Assembly (NCBI GenBank): GCA_911728455.2 | Contig: OU452225.1 | Span: 21,672,495 to 21,736,494, forward strand | Source of the DNA: Marthasterias glacialis | Taxonomy: Eukaryota; Echinodermata; Asteroidea; Forcipulatida; Asteriidae | Direction of reading: 5' to 3' | DNA length: 64,000 nucleotides | Shown: positions 1 to 12,800 of the stretch, piece after piece | Layout of the letters: every line of letters begins with the position of its first letter | Position numbering within the stretch: position 1 is the stretch's first letter | Notes under the pieces: generated by a model | Told to the model about the DNA's origin: nothing | What the model saw: only the letters and a program-made list of their open reading frames with translations | Databases searched by the model: none | Translations under genes and position numbers: made by a program

Positions 1-3000
1 AAGTCACCCCCTAAGCAAAGTCACCCCCTGAGCAAAGTCACCCCCTGAGCAAAGTCACCCCCTAAGCAAAGTCACCCCCTAAGCAAAGTCACCCCCTGAG
101 CAAAGTCACCCCCTGAGCAAAGTCACCCCCTAAGCAAAGTCACCCCCTGAGCAAAGTCACCCCCTAAGCAAAGTCAACCCCTGAGCAAAGTCACCCCATG
201 GGCAAAGTCACCCCTAAGCAAAGTCACCCCCTAGGCAAAGTCACCCCCTGAGCAAAGTCACCCCCTGAGCAAAGTCACCCCCTGAGCAAAGTCACCCCCT
301 GAGCAAAGTCATCCCCTAGCAATATCACCCCCTGAGCAAAGTCACCCCCTAAGCAAAGTCACCCCCTAAGCAAAGTCACCCCCTAAGCAAAGTCACCCCC
401 TGAGCAAAGTCACCCCCTAAGCAAAGTCACCCCCTGAGCAAAGTCACCCCCTGAGCAAAGTCACCCCCTGAGCAAAGTCACCCCCTGAGCAAAGTCACCC
501 CCTGAGCAAAGTCATCCCCTAGCAATATCACCCCCTGAGCAAAGTCACCCCCTAAGCAAAGTCACCCCCTAAGCAAAGTCACCCCCTAAGCAAAGTCACC
601 CCCTGAGCAAAGTCACCCCCTAAGCAAAGTCACCCCCTGAGCAAAGTCACCCCCTGAGCAAAGTCACCCCCTGAGCAAAGTCATCCCCTAAGCAAAGTCA
701 CCCCCTGAGCAAAGTAACCCCCTGAGCAAAGTCACCCCCTAAGCAAAGTCACCCCCTAAGCAAAGTCACCCCCTGAGCAAAGTCACCCCCTAAGCAAAGT
801 CACCCCCTAAGCAAAGTCACCCCCTGAGCAAAGTCACCCCCTAAGCAAAGTCACCCCCTGAGCAAAGTCACCCCCTGAGCAAAGTCATCCCCTAAGCAAA
901 GTCACCCCCTGAGCAAAGTCACCCCCTGAGCAAAGTCACCCCCTGAGCAAAGTCACCCCCTGAGCAAAGTCACCCCCTGAGCAAAGTCACCCCCTGAGCA
1001 AAGTCACCCCCTAAGCAAAGTCACCCCCTGAGCAAAGTCACCCCCTAAGCAAAGTCACCCCCTAAGCAAAGTCACCCCCTAAGCAAAGTCACCCCCTGAG
1101 CAAAGTCACCCCCTAAGCAAAGTCACCCCCTGAGCAAAGTCACCCCCTGAGCAAAGTCATCCCCTAAGCAAAGTCACCCCCTGAGCAAAGTCACCCCCTG
1201 AGCAAAGTCACCCCCTAGCAATATCACCCCCTAGCAAAGTCACCCCCTAGCAAAGTCACCCCCTGAGCAAAGTCACCCCCTGAGCAAAGTCACCCCCTGA
1301 GCAAAGTCACCCCCTAAGCAAAGTCACCCCCTGAGCAAAGTCACCCCCTGAGCAAAGTCACCCCCTGAGCAAAGTCACCCCCTGAGCAAAGTCACCCCCT
1401 GAGCAAAGTCACCCCCTAGCAATATCACCCCCTGAGCAAAGTCACCCCCTAAGCAAAGTCACCCCCTAAGCAAAGTCACCCCCTAAGCAAAGTCACCCCC
1501 TGAGCAAAGTCACCCCCTAAGCAAAGTCACCCCCTGAGCAAAGTCACCCCCTGAGCAAAGTCACCCCCTGAGCAAAGTCATCCCCTAAGCAAAGTCACCC
1601 CCTGAGCAAAGTCACCCCCTGAGCAAAGTCACCCCCTAAGCAAAGTCACCCCCTAAGCAAAGTCACCCCCTGAGCAAAGTCACCCCATAAGCAAAGTCAC
1701 CCCCTAAGCAAAGTCACCCCCTGAGCAAAGTCACCCCCTAAGCAAAGTCACCCCCTGAGCAAAGTCACCCCCTGAGCAAAGTCATCCCCTAAGCAAAGTC
1801 ACCCCCTGAGCAAAGTCACCCCCTGAGCAAAGTCACCCCCTGAGCAAAGTCACCCCCTGAGCAAAGTCACCCCCTGAGCAAAGTCACCCCCTGAGCAAAG
1901 TCACCCCCTAAGCAAAGTCACCCCTGAGCAAAGTCACCCCCTAAGCAAAGTCACCCCCTAAGCAAAGTCACCCCCTAAGCAAAGTCACCCCCTGAGCAAA
2001 GTCACCCCCTAAGCAAAGTCACCCCCTGAGCAAAGTCACCCCCTGAGCAAAGTCACCCCCTGAGCAAAGTCACCCCTGAGCAAAGTCACCCCCTGAGCAA
2101 AGTCATCCCCTAGCAATATCACCCCCTGAGCAAAGTCACCCCCTAAGCAAAGTCACCCCCTAAGCAAAGTCACCCCCTAAGCAAAGTCACCCCCTGAGCA
2201 AAGTCACCCCCTAAGCAAAGTCACCCCCTGAGCAAAGTCACCCCCTGAGCAAAGTCACCCCCTGAGCAAAGTCATCCCCTAAGCAAAGTCACCCCCTGAG
2301 CAAAGTAACCCCCTGAGCAAAGTCACCCCCTAAGCAAAGTCACCCCCTAAGCAAAGTCACCCCCTGAGCAAAGTCACCCCCTAAGCAAAGTCACCCCCTA
2401 AGCAAAGTCACCCCCTGAGCAAAGTCACCCCCTAAGCAAAGTCACCCCCTGAGCAAAGTCACCCCCTGAGCAAAGTCATCCCCTAAGCAAAGTCACCCCC
2501 TGAGCAAAGTCACCCCCTGAGCAAAGTCACCCCCTGAGCAAAGTCACCCCCTGAGCAAAGTCACCCCCTGAGCAAAGTCACCCCCTGAGCAAAGTCACCC
2601 CCTGAGCAAAGTCACCCCCTGAGCAAAGTCACCCCCTAAGCAAAGTCACCCCCTAAGCAAAGTCACCCCCTAAGCAAAGTCACCCCCTGAGCAAAGTCAC
2701 CCCCTGAGCAAAGTCACCCCCTGAGCAAAGTCACCCCCTGAGCAAAGTCATCCCCTAAGCAAAGTCACCCCCTAAGCAAAGTCACCCCCTGAGCAAAGTC
2801 ACCCCCTGAGCAAAGTCACCCCCTAGCAATATCACCCCCTAGCAAAGTCACCCCCTAGCAAAGTCACCCCCTGAGCAAAGTCACCCCCTGAGCAAAGTCA
2901 CCCCCTGAGCAAAGTCACCCCCTAAGCAAAGTCACCCCCTGAGCAAAGTCACCCCCTGAGCAAAGTCACCCCCTGAGCAAAGTCACCCCCTGAGCAAAGT

Positions 3001-3795
3001 CACCCCCTGAGCAAAGTCACCCCCTAGCAATATCACCCCCTGAGCAAAGTCACCCCCTAAGCAAAGTCACCCCCTAAGCAAAGTCACCCCCTAAGCAAAG
3101 TCACCCCCTGAGCAAAGTCACCCCCTAAGCAAAGTCACCCCCTGAGCAAAGTCACCCCCTGAGCAAAGTCACCCCCTGAGCAAAGTCACCCCCTGAGCAA
3201 AGTCATCCCCTAAGCAAAGTCACCCCCTGAGCAAAGTCACCCCCTGAGCAAAGTCACCCCCTAAGCAAAGTCACCCCCTAAGCAAAGTCACCCCCTGAGC
3301 AAAGTCACCCCATAAGCAAAGTCACCCCCTAAGCAAAGTCACCCCCTGAGCAAAGTCACCCCCTAAGCAAAGTCACCCCCTGAGCAAAGTCACCCCCTGA
3401 GCAAAGTCATCCCCTAAGCAAAGTCACCCCCTGAGCAAAGTCACCCCCTGAGCAAAGTCACCCCCTGAGCAAAGTCACCCCCTGAGCAAAGTCACCCCCT
3501 GAGCAAAGTCACCCCCTGAGCAAAGTCACCCCCTAAGCAAAGTCACCCCTGAGCAAAGTCACCCCCTAAGCAAAGTCACCCCCTAAGCAAAGTCACCCCC
3601 TAAGCAAAGTCACCCCCTGAGCAAAGTCACCCCCTAAGCAAAGTCACCCCCTGAGCAAAGTCACCCCCTGAGCAAAGTCATCCCCTAAGCAAAGTCACCC
3701 CCTGAGCAAAGTCACCCCCTGAGCAAAGTCACCCCCTGAGCAAAGTCACCCCCTAGCAATATCACCCCCTAGCAAAGTCACCCCCTAGCAAAGTC
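1..3795. repeat. 17-bp satellite array with higher-order structure
   Basis: More than 200 tandem copies of a 17-bp unit, AAGTCACCCCCTGAGCA, with a main A/G variant (CTAAGC or CTGAGC). Rarer variants are TCATCCCC, CCCTAGCAATATC, AGTAACCCC and CCCATAAGC. The rare variants recur about 1.6 kb apart: the AGTAACCCC type near 711 and 2302, CTAGCAATATCACCCCCTA near 1211 and 2819, CCCATAAGC near 1681 and 3306. The array is therefore built of duplicated blocks of about 94 units. TGA, TAA or TAG occurs in every frame within a few units, so it is not coding. The array starts before position 1. Confidence 0.98.
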
Positions 3796-4559
3796 CAAGT
3801 ACTTTTTTAATTCATGAATTAACTCTTTAAAAGCAAAATCTGGAAATGTAATTCAAGGTGGTTTTTGGGCATACCATTTTGTATTTGTCTTTGTGAAATT
3901 TTCGCTTTTTCTATTTATTTCAGGTTATTGGTAAATGTTTACATACATTGTTATTTTATTTTATTTTTTTTTGCATTTTGTACTTAGTAAAATATTCGCT
4001 TAACCAATTATAATATTTTACAAAATTTTGTTTCTGGTTTTTATTATTAAATTACACATTGTTCTTTTGCATAATTAGTGTCACCTTTCTGCAACAAAAT
4101 TATCCTAGTAAGGAACACAGGAAGTATTCAAATTCGCCCCCTACAAATGTCACCCCCACGCACTTTATGCTATTCCCGAATTAACTCTTTCCACAAAATG
4201 TTTGCTTAACCAATTATAATATTTTATATTTTGTTTTTTTGTTTTATTGTTAATTCACGAATCTGGGACAAGTTATCGATTCTGATTGATCAAGGGGTGT
4301 TTAAAGAAATGGCCGATTGTTTATAACCAGTGAGCAATAATACTTAAGTGGGTGCTAATTTACACATAGTGCAATCAATATGTACCATCCGATACTCATT
4401 GTAAAGTCTATTAGTACGCACAACCATTGAGCGTCACATGCAATTTGACCCTTTGCAAAATGGAGCCGGAGGACACACATGAATTAAGAAATAACAAATA
4501 AAAAAAATTAAAAACAGAAAAATTTTACGGATTTTCCTACATATTACGCTTTTTATCAA

Positions 4560-4742
4560 AAAGGGCATTTATGAATGGGAATAACACAGTAGTGACTAGG
4601 TTTTAAACGGTCGTTTAAAACCTTGTAGGGTCGTGGTCGTGGGATAAAAGACCTCGCCTTCCACTCAGTCCTTTATCACACTGCCACAACCCTGCCGGTT
4701 TTAAGCGGCCATTTAAGACCTTGGTCACCACTCTTTTATTCC
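4560..4742. mobile_element. Small fold-back MITE (family C, copy 1)
   Basis: The left end, GGCATTTATGAATGGGAATAACA..GTGACTAGG, pairs with the right end, CCTTGGTCACCACTCTTTTATTCC. Internal palindromic TTTTAAACGGTCGTTTAAAA is present. It matches the copy at 21241-21438. No coding capacity. Confidence 0.7.
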
Positions 4743-4985
4743 TTTAATTACACATTGTTGTTTTGAACAATTTTTCGTTTATTGTTTTGTTCAAGAAATA
4801 TTTTTTAATTCACTTGAAGCACTATTTAGATTTCATATTTGTTGAAAGCAATAGATTTTTCTGAAGGAAAATACATTGGCTATGTTACTTGATTCTGAAT
4901 TGTGACCAAGAAATTTGAACAGGGCAGGAATGAATGATAAACTAGTACTGATGTACATGTATACTCATATGAGTCAGGGGCTACT

Positions 4986-5076
4986 GTGATGGGGGTGACT
5001 TTTCCAGGAAGCAACTTTGCAGGCGGCCACTTTGTAGGGGGCGACATTGTAGGGGGCCACTTTGCTTGGGGGCGAC
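4986..5076 (-). repeat. Degenerate satellite-like units, inverted
   Basis: GGGGGTGACTTTTCC, GCAACTTTGCAGG, GGCCACTTTGTAGGGGGCGAC and GGCCACTTTGCTTGGGGGCGAC follow one another. They resemble diverged reverse complements of the 17-bp satellite unit (GCTCAGGGGGTGACTTT), about 1.2 kb outside the array. Another short piece, in array orientation, is at 4131-4160. Confidence 0.65.
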
Positions 5077-6599
5077 AACTTCAATACAGTTATCTCACAC
5101 TGAAAGTGATGTGCGCTGAACATGTGTATAGTGGATTATGTACATGAACATGTACACTTTTCTTGCTTTATCAATTAATGGAATCAAAGTACTGAGATAA
5201 CTCTGAAATTACATGCCGTCAACAATAAAACTTCATTTAAAATAGGATCCTTTAGTCTTGCCTTTGATTCATCTGACTATAAAAACAAGCTACATTATTT
5301 CCACTTTACACAGTACATCTTTAGGACATGTTTTTGGATTGGTTTGCTGAAATGAGCCACTGTGTTTAACAACTTAATGTTTAGTTTCAAGGCGTCGTGG
5401 ATGTGAGTTTTGATTGTGCCATTATCAATTCAAAATAAAACAAATAACTTGCGCAAGTTTCACCACAGCATTTTAGTTATCAGTGATCTAGGTTTGTACA
5501 GGTCCACTTATTGGGTATTTATTATAATCTTGACTTCTACATTAATGTTATGTAGAATTTGACAAGGAGATTTTCTTAACCTATTGGATGTGGGTTGTTT
5601 TGACGCACTGGAAATAGGAGACTTCCTTTTGCTTCAACCACAGTCAAGGCCAATGTACCACATTTCCTGTTCATCATCTATTGAACCAGGTGGGTGGTTA
5701 CCACGACAATCTCCACAACAAAGTCAAGTTCAAAGTTTGTAGGTCAACGAAGTGTGTGTAGGTTGCATTATGGAGACTGATCTTGATTTGTGTCTAATTT
5801 ATCCTCAACCAATTCCAGAAAGTCGGTAAGGGAAAGATATATTGATTCCAACAGTTGGGAAAAAGAAGTTTAATGTGCATATTGCATATAAGAAAGAAAA
5901 TTGTTTGGGTCGGTAAACAAAGAGATAAATGATGACGGAAAATAAACATGCTTTTGTGCTACCAAAATGTACCCAGAAAAGGGTGATTTTCAGCCTCATA
6001 TCTATGGCAGCAATACTATAGCTCTGTTAATTGATAGTTAGATATATACAACAAGTACAATAATATTCAACCAGATACTTGGTCCCATCACCATATTACT
6101 GTGCACTGACTAAAAAACCCATCCCTCGTGTAGCAAACCATATGATACTCAGTATATACATGTATTCAAATTAACCTGTCTCATTTTGTAGTGCTTTATT
6201 CATACATGATGTCCACAAGTTCAAGCAAAGATAAGAACAGAAATATAAAACATAAGGATTGTTAGTATGAGCTTTTTACAAGCAGAAAGAGTCAGGCGTC
6301 AAAGAAGTTTGACTTTTAGAGATACCATGTGTATCACATTGTTGCAAGAATAAATTTCATATCAAGAGAACTAAAGGGTAGAAGCAACACTGGCCTGTTA
6401 TAATGACATTCATTCTAATATGCGTTCCTTCTTTGGTATAATGTGTACATAAATAATCATTTAAACCATGAGTAAATTGTCCATTCCTACTCTTAAAACT
6501 TAATGTTTGGAAGAAAATGCTGTTTTGAATGATCACATTCTGTAATTGAAAATTGACATTAAATTGATCATTAACCAATTTAAGATATGAACAGCTCAC

Positions 6600-6811
6600 C
6601 TCATATCGGACTCTCTGGTAGAGTTTATTGTCATTATCCAGCACCACTAAGGAATTATCCGGCTTCGCATCACCGTTGAATAAAAATGTATTATTGCCTC
6701 TTTGCCATCTCATGTCATTGAAATCAACTAGTGTTGTATCCATCCGTACACGAGTACCTCGCTTCAGAATACGACATGTGTCTGATGGAAGCATTCTGGA
6801 AACTAGAGGCA
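6600..6811 (-). CDS. ANKRD13C: ANKRD13C coding exon 5 (last in window)
   Basis: Codes for VPLVSRMLPSDTCRILKRG, RMDTTLVDFNDMRWQRG, FLFNGD and VVLDNDNKLYQRVRYE, nearly colinear with human ANKRD13C. It ends GAG|gtgag in phase 0. An apparent continuation of the open frame past 6600 into SCSYLKLVN is intron read-through. Confidence 0.93.
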
Positions 6812-9800
6812 CTGCCAATAAATGTGTAAATGTTCTTTGTTAAAATCTAAGTATTACACTATCATGTTATACACAAATAGTATTGTTGTGAATTACCCAA
6901 TTCTTCATAAATGTGTATGTAATTATTATGCTTGCAATAAAGGTGAAAAAGTGCACTGTGCATTGCATTTATTATTTAGCCTATATCATACTATTCAAGA
7001 CCATACAAATCATTCTTTCTCCATGGTTAATGTTCACATATCTTACCCCAACTTTGGAAATCCCATCTGAGTTCAAGGTAGAAATCTCCTAGGTCTTCTA
7101 AAGCCTGAATGAGTTGAGGGCGCTTTGCTTCTAGCAATTCCCTAGACTGTTGTTTCAGCTTCCTTAATAACATAGTAACTATAAACAACAAAAGAAACAC
7201 AAACACTTACAGTTACCTCTCATTTACATGTATTAGTAAGAAGTCAACATTAGTCAATAATGTAGAAAAAAACATCTTAAGTTTTTCACTAACATGTTGG
7301 TTTCAAATGTTGATAAAACATATTATTAGATTGTTATTTGAATGGTGATTGTGATTTGTCAGCCGGCGCCAACAGGTTAAAACAGGCCTTTTTGCCTGCA
7401 TGTCACTTCAATCATCCTTTCTTACATGTATGTCACTTCTTACCAACATGTTTGGTCTACAATAACACCAGTGACCCAGTGATAAGCAATTGTTCATTCA
7501 TTCATTCATTCACTCATAATGATTTAATATTATCATGCATCGCAGCCAAAAGCTGAACTCTACATGATTTAAAGGAAAAATAAACAGCTATAAGATGTTT
7601 AAAAAAAAACACGCTAAAACTGGGGAAGTACAATGTACAGAGATAAAAGCCCAATTAAAAATGGAACAACAAAGTCAAGGAAATACAAAATGAGGACATA
7701 AAAAGATAAAAGAAAAAAAAGACTATTTAATGAACAATTGAAGGGAGAGCACAAACTGAAACCATAAGGGGAAAAAATTGACAAGGAAAGATGAAAATGT
7801 GCATTAAAACAAAGACTGAAAGAAAACAAGCTAAAATGAACAGGGACTCCTAAGCTACCTATTGAGAATCCAAATAAGGAGTAACTTCTCCCACACAGTC
7901 CAAGTGAACCTACAAGCAGATGCACGACATTAGGATTAGAAATCACTCTCTTATTCAACTCGTTTATTATCAAGATTTGTTAAGTAGCCATTCTAATTTG
8001 TAACTAGGTCTTCCATGGGCATGTCAAATTATTTTAAGCGTATCAACATTTGGAGCCTGCCGTTGGCTTTTTTGAGTATCTCATCCACGTGTGAAGACCA
8101 TTTCAAATCTGAGGAAAGTTGGACTCCCAAGACCTTGGTGGTGTCAACTTTCTGGAGAGTAACATTGTTCAATTTGGGAGCAGTAATACGTTGATTGAGG
8201 GGTTTTTGGAGAAGGAGATGTACATGTCAGCACATTGTCCAGGTTAAGTTTCATCTTGCTCTCATTCGACTATTCGGCAAAATCATCTTGTTGTTTTTTA
8301 ATTTACACTCGGCCTGTTTTTGTCTGAAGCTTCAATGATTGTCATGTCATTGACATACATGTACTTGAGGACAGTAATTGGTGAAGGCATGTAGGAAAGG
8401 GCTTCATTGATCAGCACAAGGACTCCATTAGGAGGGAAATGTTCCACAGGGGGCCAGTTGCTCCCCTTTGCACCCCCTTTGGCTATGCCACTGCATTGGT
8501 CACTGAATCAGTCAATCCAATTCTCATTTGTTCAAGTACATGAAGTGCAACTAAAGTGTACATAAACACGCATTAAATCAAATCTCAGTTCGACATTTTA
8601 AGTGCAATGACAACAACCTTTTATTTGAAGAACCTTGTACCCCTTAAAAACCCACTGTTTATGCCCTTCAGTACAACATTGGCATTCCTTCCATTTCATA
8701 CTTACTTCATCAAGAGTTTGCCCGGGAAAGCTCATTTCAAAAATCATCTGTATGCAAATTCTTACTTGTTTGTCTGTCCCCACGACTGACTGCTTCTGCC
8801 AATGGACTCCATCCTTGAATGTTTTTCAATCTGACTGGTGCATCATGGGCTAGTAACAAGTGAATACACTCTGTCAAATGACACCAAAAACAGTCATACA
8901 TTCAATTAAAACATTATAGCCTAAATCAGTCCTGGCCTAAATACTTCACGTACATGCAATAACAACATGAAGGGATACAAACATAATGCAAACAGAATTA
9001 TGCATGAAACACTTCTCTTTGTAAGAAGGGCACACTAGAGAAACTTAGAGAAACTGTTGATGCATGAAACACTTCTCTTTGTAAGAAGGGCACACTAGAG
9101 AAACTTAGAGAAACTGTTGATGCATGAAACACTTCTCTTTGTAAGAAGGGCACACTAGAGAAACTTAGAGAAACTGTTGATGCATGAAACACTTCTCTTT
9201 GTAAGGGCATACTAGAGAAACTTAGAGAAACTGTTGATGCATGAAACACTTCTCTTTGTAAGAAGGGCACACTAGAGAAACTTAGAGAAACTGTTGCTAC
9301 GCACAGATTTTTAACAATGGGAGACTTTTGAACGGTGCTTTTTCACAGTTCTTACCAGTAGTACGCACACTCAGAACTACATATGCAGTATTGAGCATGT
9401 GCGCGCACGCTCAGAACTGTCCGAGGCCCATTGTGTCTGCTGCTGCCAGCATCTGAAAGTCTCCCATCTTTAATGTACATGTACAATAAAAGGTACAAGT
9501 ACAAAGGGAAAATGCACACTGTAAATAACACATATGGTGATAACCTTTCATTACTAAAGCAACATTTTAACCATCAGCTGCTGTATGTATCAACTGACAC
9601 AGAAATTTAATTACATGTAACACAAAGTGTTTCTTTTATATTAAATGATACCAGCATATTTAAAATTCACACAACACCACTATACACATGTAGCCACTAG
9701 CACCTGTGTTCAATAAATTGACATTTTCTGTATGGGCACTTTCCCATAAACTATAAGTATTGGAGTGACAATTAAATTGTTTTTTGGTTTTTACTACACA

Positions 9801-12800
9801 CCAATGTGTGATAAGCACTATATTCAGTGCCCTCATAAGTTCTGCAGAAAAAAATCCACAGGCATACTACTTGGGTAGGATTTGAACCCATGACACCCAA
9901 AACATTCTAGAACAGAGTTATGTTAACTACTAGACCACTTTGACAAGATGCCAGTTAAAATCCTGTCAATGCAACAATTTATGTCTAGGATAAAGATTGT
10001 TGCAGTACACCCAAGTCAGTGGTTTATTTTGAGTAATAGTATTGTGTACCATGTAGTCTTGATTTATGCAGCTACTTTATATGTACATCCCATATAGGTT
10101 GTTTTGAATCCTTGAATCAAACTTAGTTTGGCCTTTCTACATAGGTCCTAAACTGTCACCTGAAATAAGCAAAGCAAAATCATTGCAAAGGATTGTCTAC
10201 TGGGACTACTGGGCATTCTGCACTTTCAATCTAATGTAAAGGCAATAACAGTTGTAACTTTTATAACCACAAGTAAATAAATTTTCCACAAAACTAAATT
10301 GCCCAAAGTGTTCAAAGTAATGCATGATTAGGGATGTACGTGCAACATTGTGTGTATGTGTGTAAAGTTATAATGCCCATGATAAATACTGCAACGGGCA
10401 TGACTTTACCGATTCAAGAACAAAACTAATGTAACTAGTTCCATAACTAGTGTATAAATTATGTGTAGGAGAGACATCGTGTTGGCTCTGCAAGAAGAGT
10501 AATAACGACTGTTTTATTTGATCACTATAACTCACTACAGTCCGGATTATGTGTAAACTACATGTATTTAAGCTTAACTATCATAGTGACAATGAGGCAA
10601 CACACCTATGCAGACTCAGCAATCTACTATTTAGATGCGCTCCTCTGCAGAACCTTAGCGAGTTTAAACAAGTAAACTCACTGAACTAACTCACTGAACT
10701 CAACTGAAAACTGTAACCACAAGCTCTGCATGAGCCCCACTTTTATATGCCTTTGGCACGTAACCAGTATGAGAAGCTAGCATTTCACAACAACACGCCT
10801 GTTGTACCACATTGATGTTCTCCTACCTGTCTTAGCGCACTGTCGATTAAACTTGTATATAAGTCATCTGGCTTAAGAACTACTACACTAAAATAATGAT
10901 TCCAGGCGCTCTTAATAATAGACCGATTGCGCGACCTACGTCACGTGACCCCTGTTGGGTTAAAATGTAAACACACACGTAATCCTCCATAGGAAAGGGT
11001 GGTACGGTACACGATGATTAATGCATTTAGTTAATTCTATAGAGGCTTTTTTTGCTCGAAATCTGTGAAACATATTCCAGAGTTTGTACCAAAGGCCTTC
11101 AAGTGGCTGAATAAAGCCAGTAAGGACAGTTCCAGCAAGTCTTGAAAATTGTAAAAGTACCGTATAAATATGCACGATGTGTACAGCGCACGACGGAACG
11201 TTAGGCCAGACGACCGCGATCACCACACACTTTTCAACACAAAAATTTCAAAGTTTTGAAGCTGAAATCCTCCAATGAAATTGTTTTCCAAAACTGTGTG
11301 ATTCCTTTGCCTATATGAAATTCTGCAAGGCTAGGTATTAATACTCACTTTTCCAACGTTGTTTATCCTTTTTTTTACAGTGATTTAGGCCAACATTACA
11401 AACAAAATAACAGACGGGTGGCTACATAATAGTCGTCCGACGCCGGTAGTGCATGGCTTAAAAAACCTCTTTTCAGAAGAATTCTGTTAAACTATGAAAC
11501 AGAGATGTGATTTAAATTAATGCCACACCATACTACTTTAAATAAAGGGGCTGATTAATTAAGTCATCACTTAACGAAAGTATAATCGACTGTTTTCGAA
11601 CTCACTCTGTGTCACGGCCTATCTCTTTACACATATTTTTTCACCAGCTGTATGACATCATACCCGATAGGGGGTCACGTGACCCCATGTAAACATTGTT
11701 GCGCAATCGGTCTATTGTACAACTGTTTGGCATTAGTTGTGATAACTGTGTAACTTTATGACCCTGTAAATATTTCTTGTCTATCTAGTGTTATTTATTT
11801 AACTTAAGGAGAATTCCTTATTCATTGAGATCTAGGAAAAAACTACGATTTAATAAACCTAGAACTAATTGGCGACTTCTATTTTCCTTACAATACCATG
11901 TTTAAGCACTGTGTCTTTACATTCTAACAATTGGCCTATTAATTAATGAAGCAATTTTCACTTTATGGCATTTTTACATATCGGGGAATGTTTCTCTCCT
12001 ACAGTTCTTTTGAAAAAAAATAGCATTGATGCAAGCTACACATGGTTCTTTGGGCTGACAAACAAACAAGAGGGTAGTGTTAGGAATGGGCTTTTGTTTG
12101 TGCACAAGGCTATGAGAATGTTTCCTTTGATAACCATCACCGTTCAATCTCAAGGTACATTATCAAGACTATTCAAAAAACATGTTGTATTTCCACCTCA
12201 CATACCTTTATGTCCCAGCATAACAGCCAGATGAAGTGCTGTGTTTCCTGTCAAAATAAACAAGTTTTACAATAAATAGTACATTTGACTCAATTTTGAC
12301 ACACATTTAATACATACATGTTGTAAGTAAGACAGTATACATGTAGCAGTAAAACCAAACTGTCGCTTTTCAACACACACAGCTTTGAACTTCCCTGGAT
12401 TAAATATTGGATTGTTATCCTTATGTGTACAATTAACTATAATGTAAAGGATACCATTGACTTGGGATTCTAGAGAAGGATCATTCATTGTACTCTATAC
12501 CATGCACATAGCTCAATATCAGGTCAACTGACATGTTGTGCATGCAGAGACTGGCAAGCTTACATTTTTTAATCATTCATAGAATGACAATATGACAATA
12601 TTATCCAAACATTTGTGATAATGTGTTTAAGAACTGTTTATTGTTTATTAAAATGATATTATAAAAACAGATTTTGTTTGATCAACAGATGTACCATTTA
12701 ATTACTGCATCATCACAATATGCCCACAGGCTCAGACATGGTTAATAATGTTGATTTGTTTACCCAATATCTTTAGTCAAAATGTCTGGAATTAATAATA

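Larger units (their letters stand above)
3796..6599. other. AT-rich flank of the satellite (probable ANKRD13C intron)
   Basis: No exon of ANKRD13C or of any other family was recognised here. The stretch contains two satellite-like islands (4131-4160 and 4986-5076) and one small MITE (4560-4742). If ANKRD13C is intact, this is part of intron 5. Confidence 0.5.

Noticed and set aside
1-3795. Possible repetitive coding sequence or CRISPR-like array
   Set aside because: Seventeen-base units with no spacers and with stops in all frames; it is a satellite.
6357-6599. Extension of the ANKRD13C exon 5 frame past 6600
   Set aside because: The frame runs on into SCSYLKLVN, but a gtgag donor follows GAG at 6600 and similarity to the family stops there.
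7614-7973. 119-aa hydrophobic open frame
   Set aside because: Low-complexity Ser/Phe/Leu reading of AT-rich DNA next to a dead LINE; no match to a family.
8998-9270. 90-aa repetitive open frame (FLQREVFHASTVSLSFSS units)
   Set aside because: It reads a 60-bp tandem repeat whose length is a multiple of three; no start context, splice sites or family match.
9810-9960. Possible tRNA gene
   Set aside because: A and B boxes are recognisable but the cloverleaf is not intact, and the sequence belongs to a dispersed SINE family.
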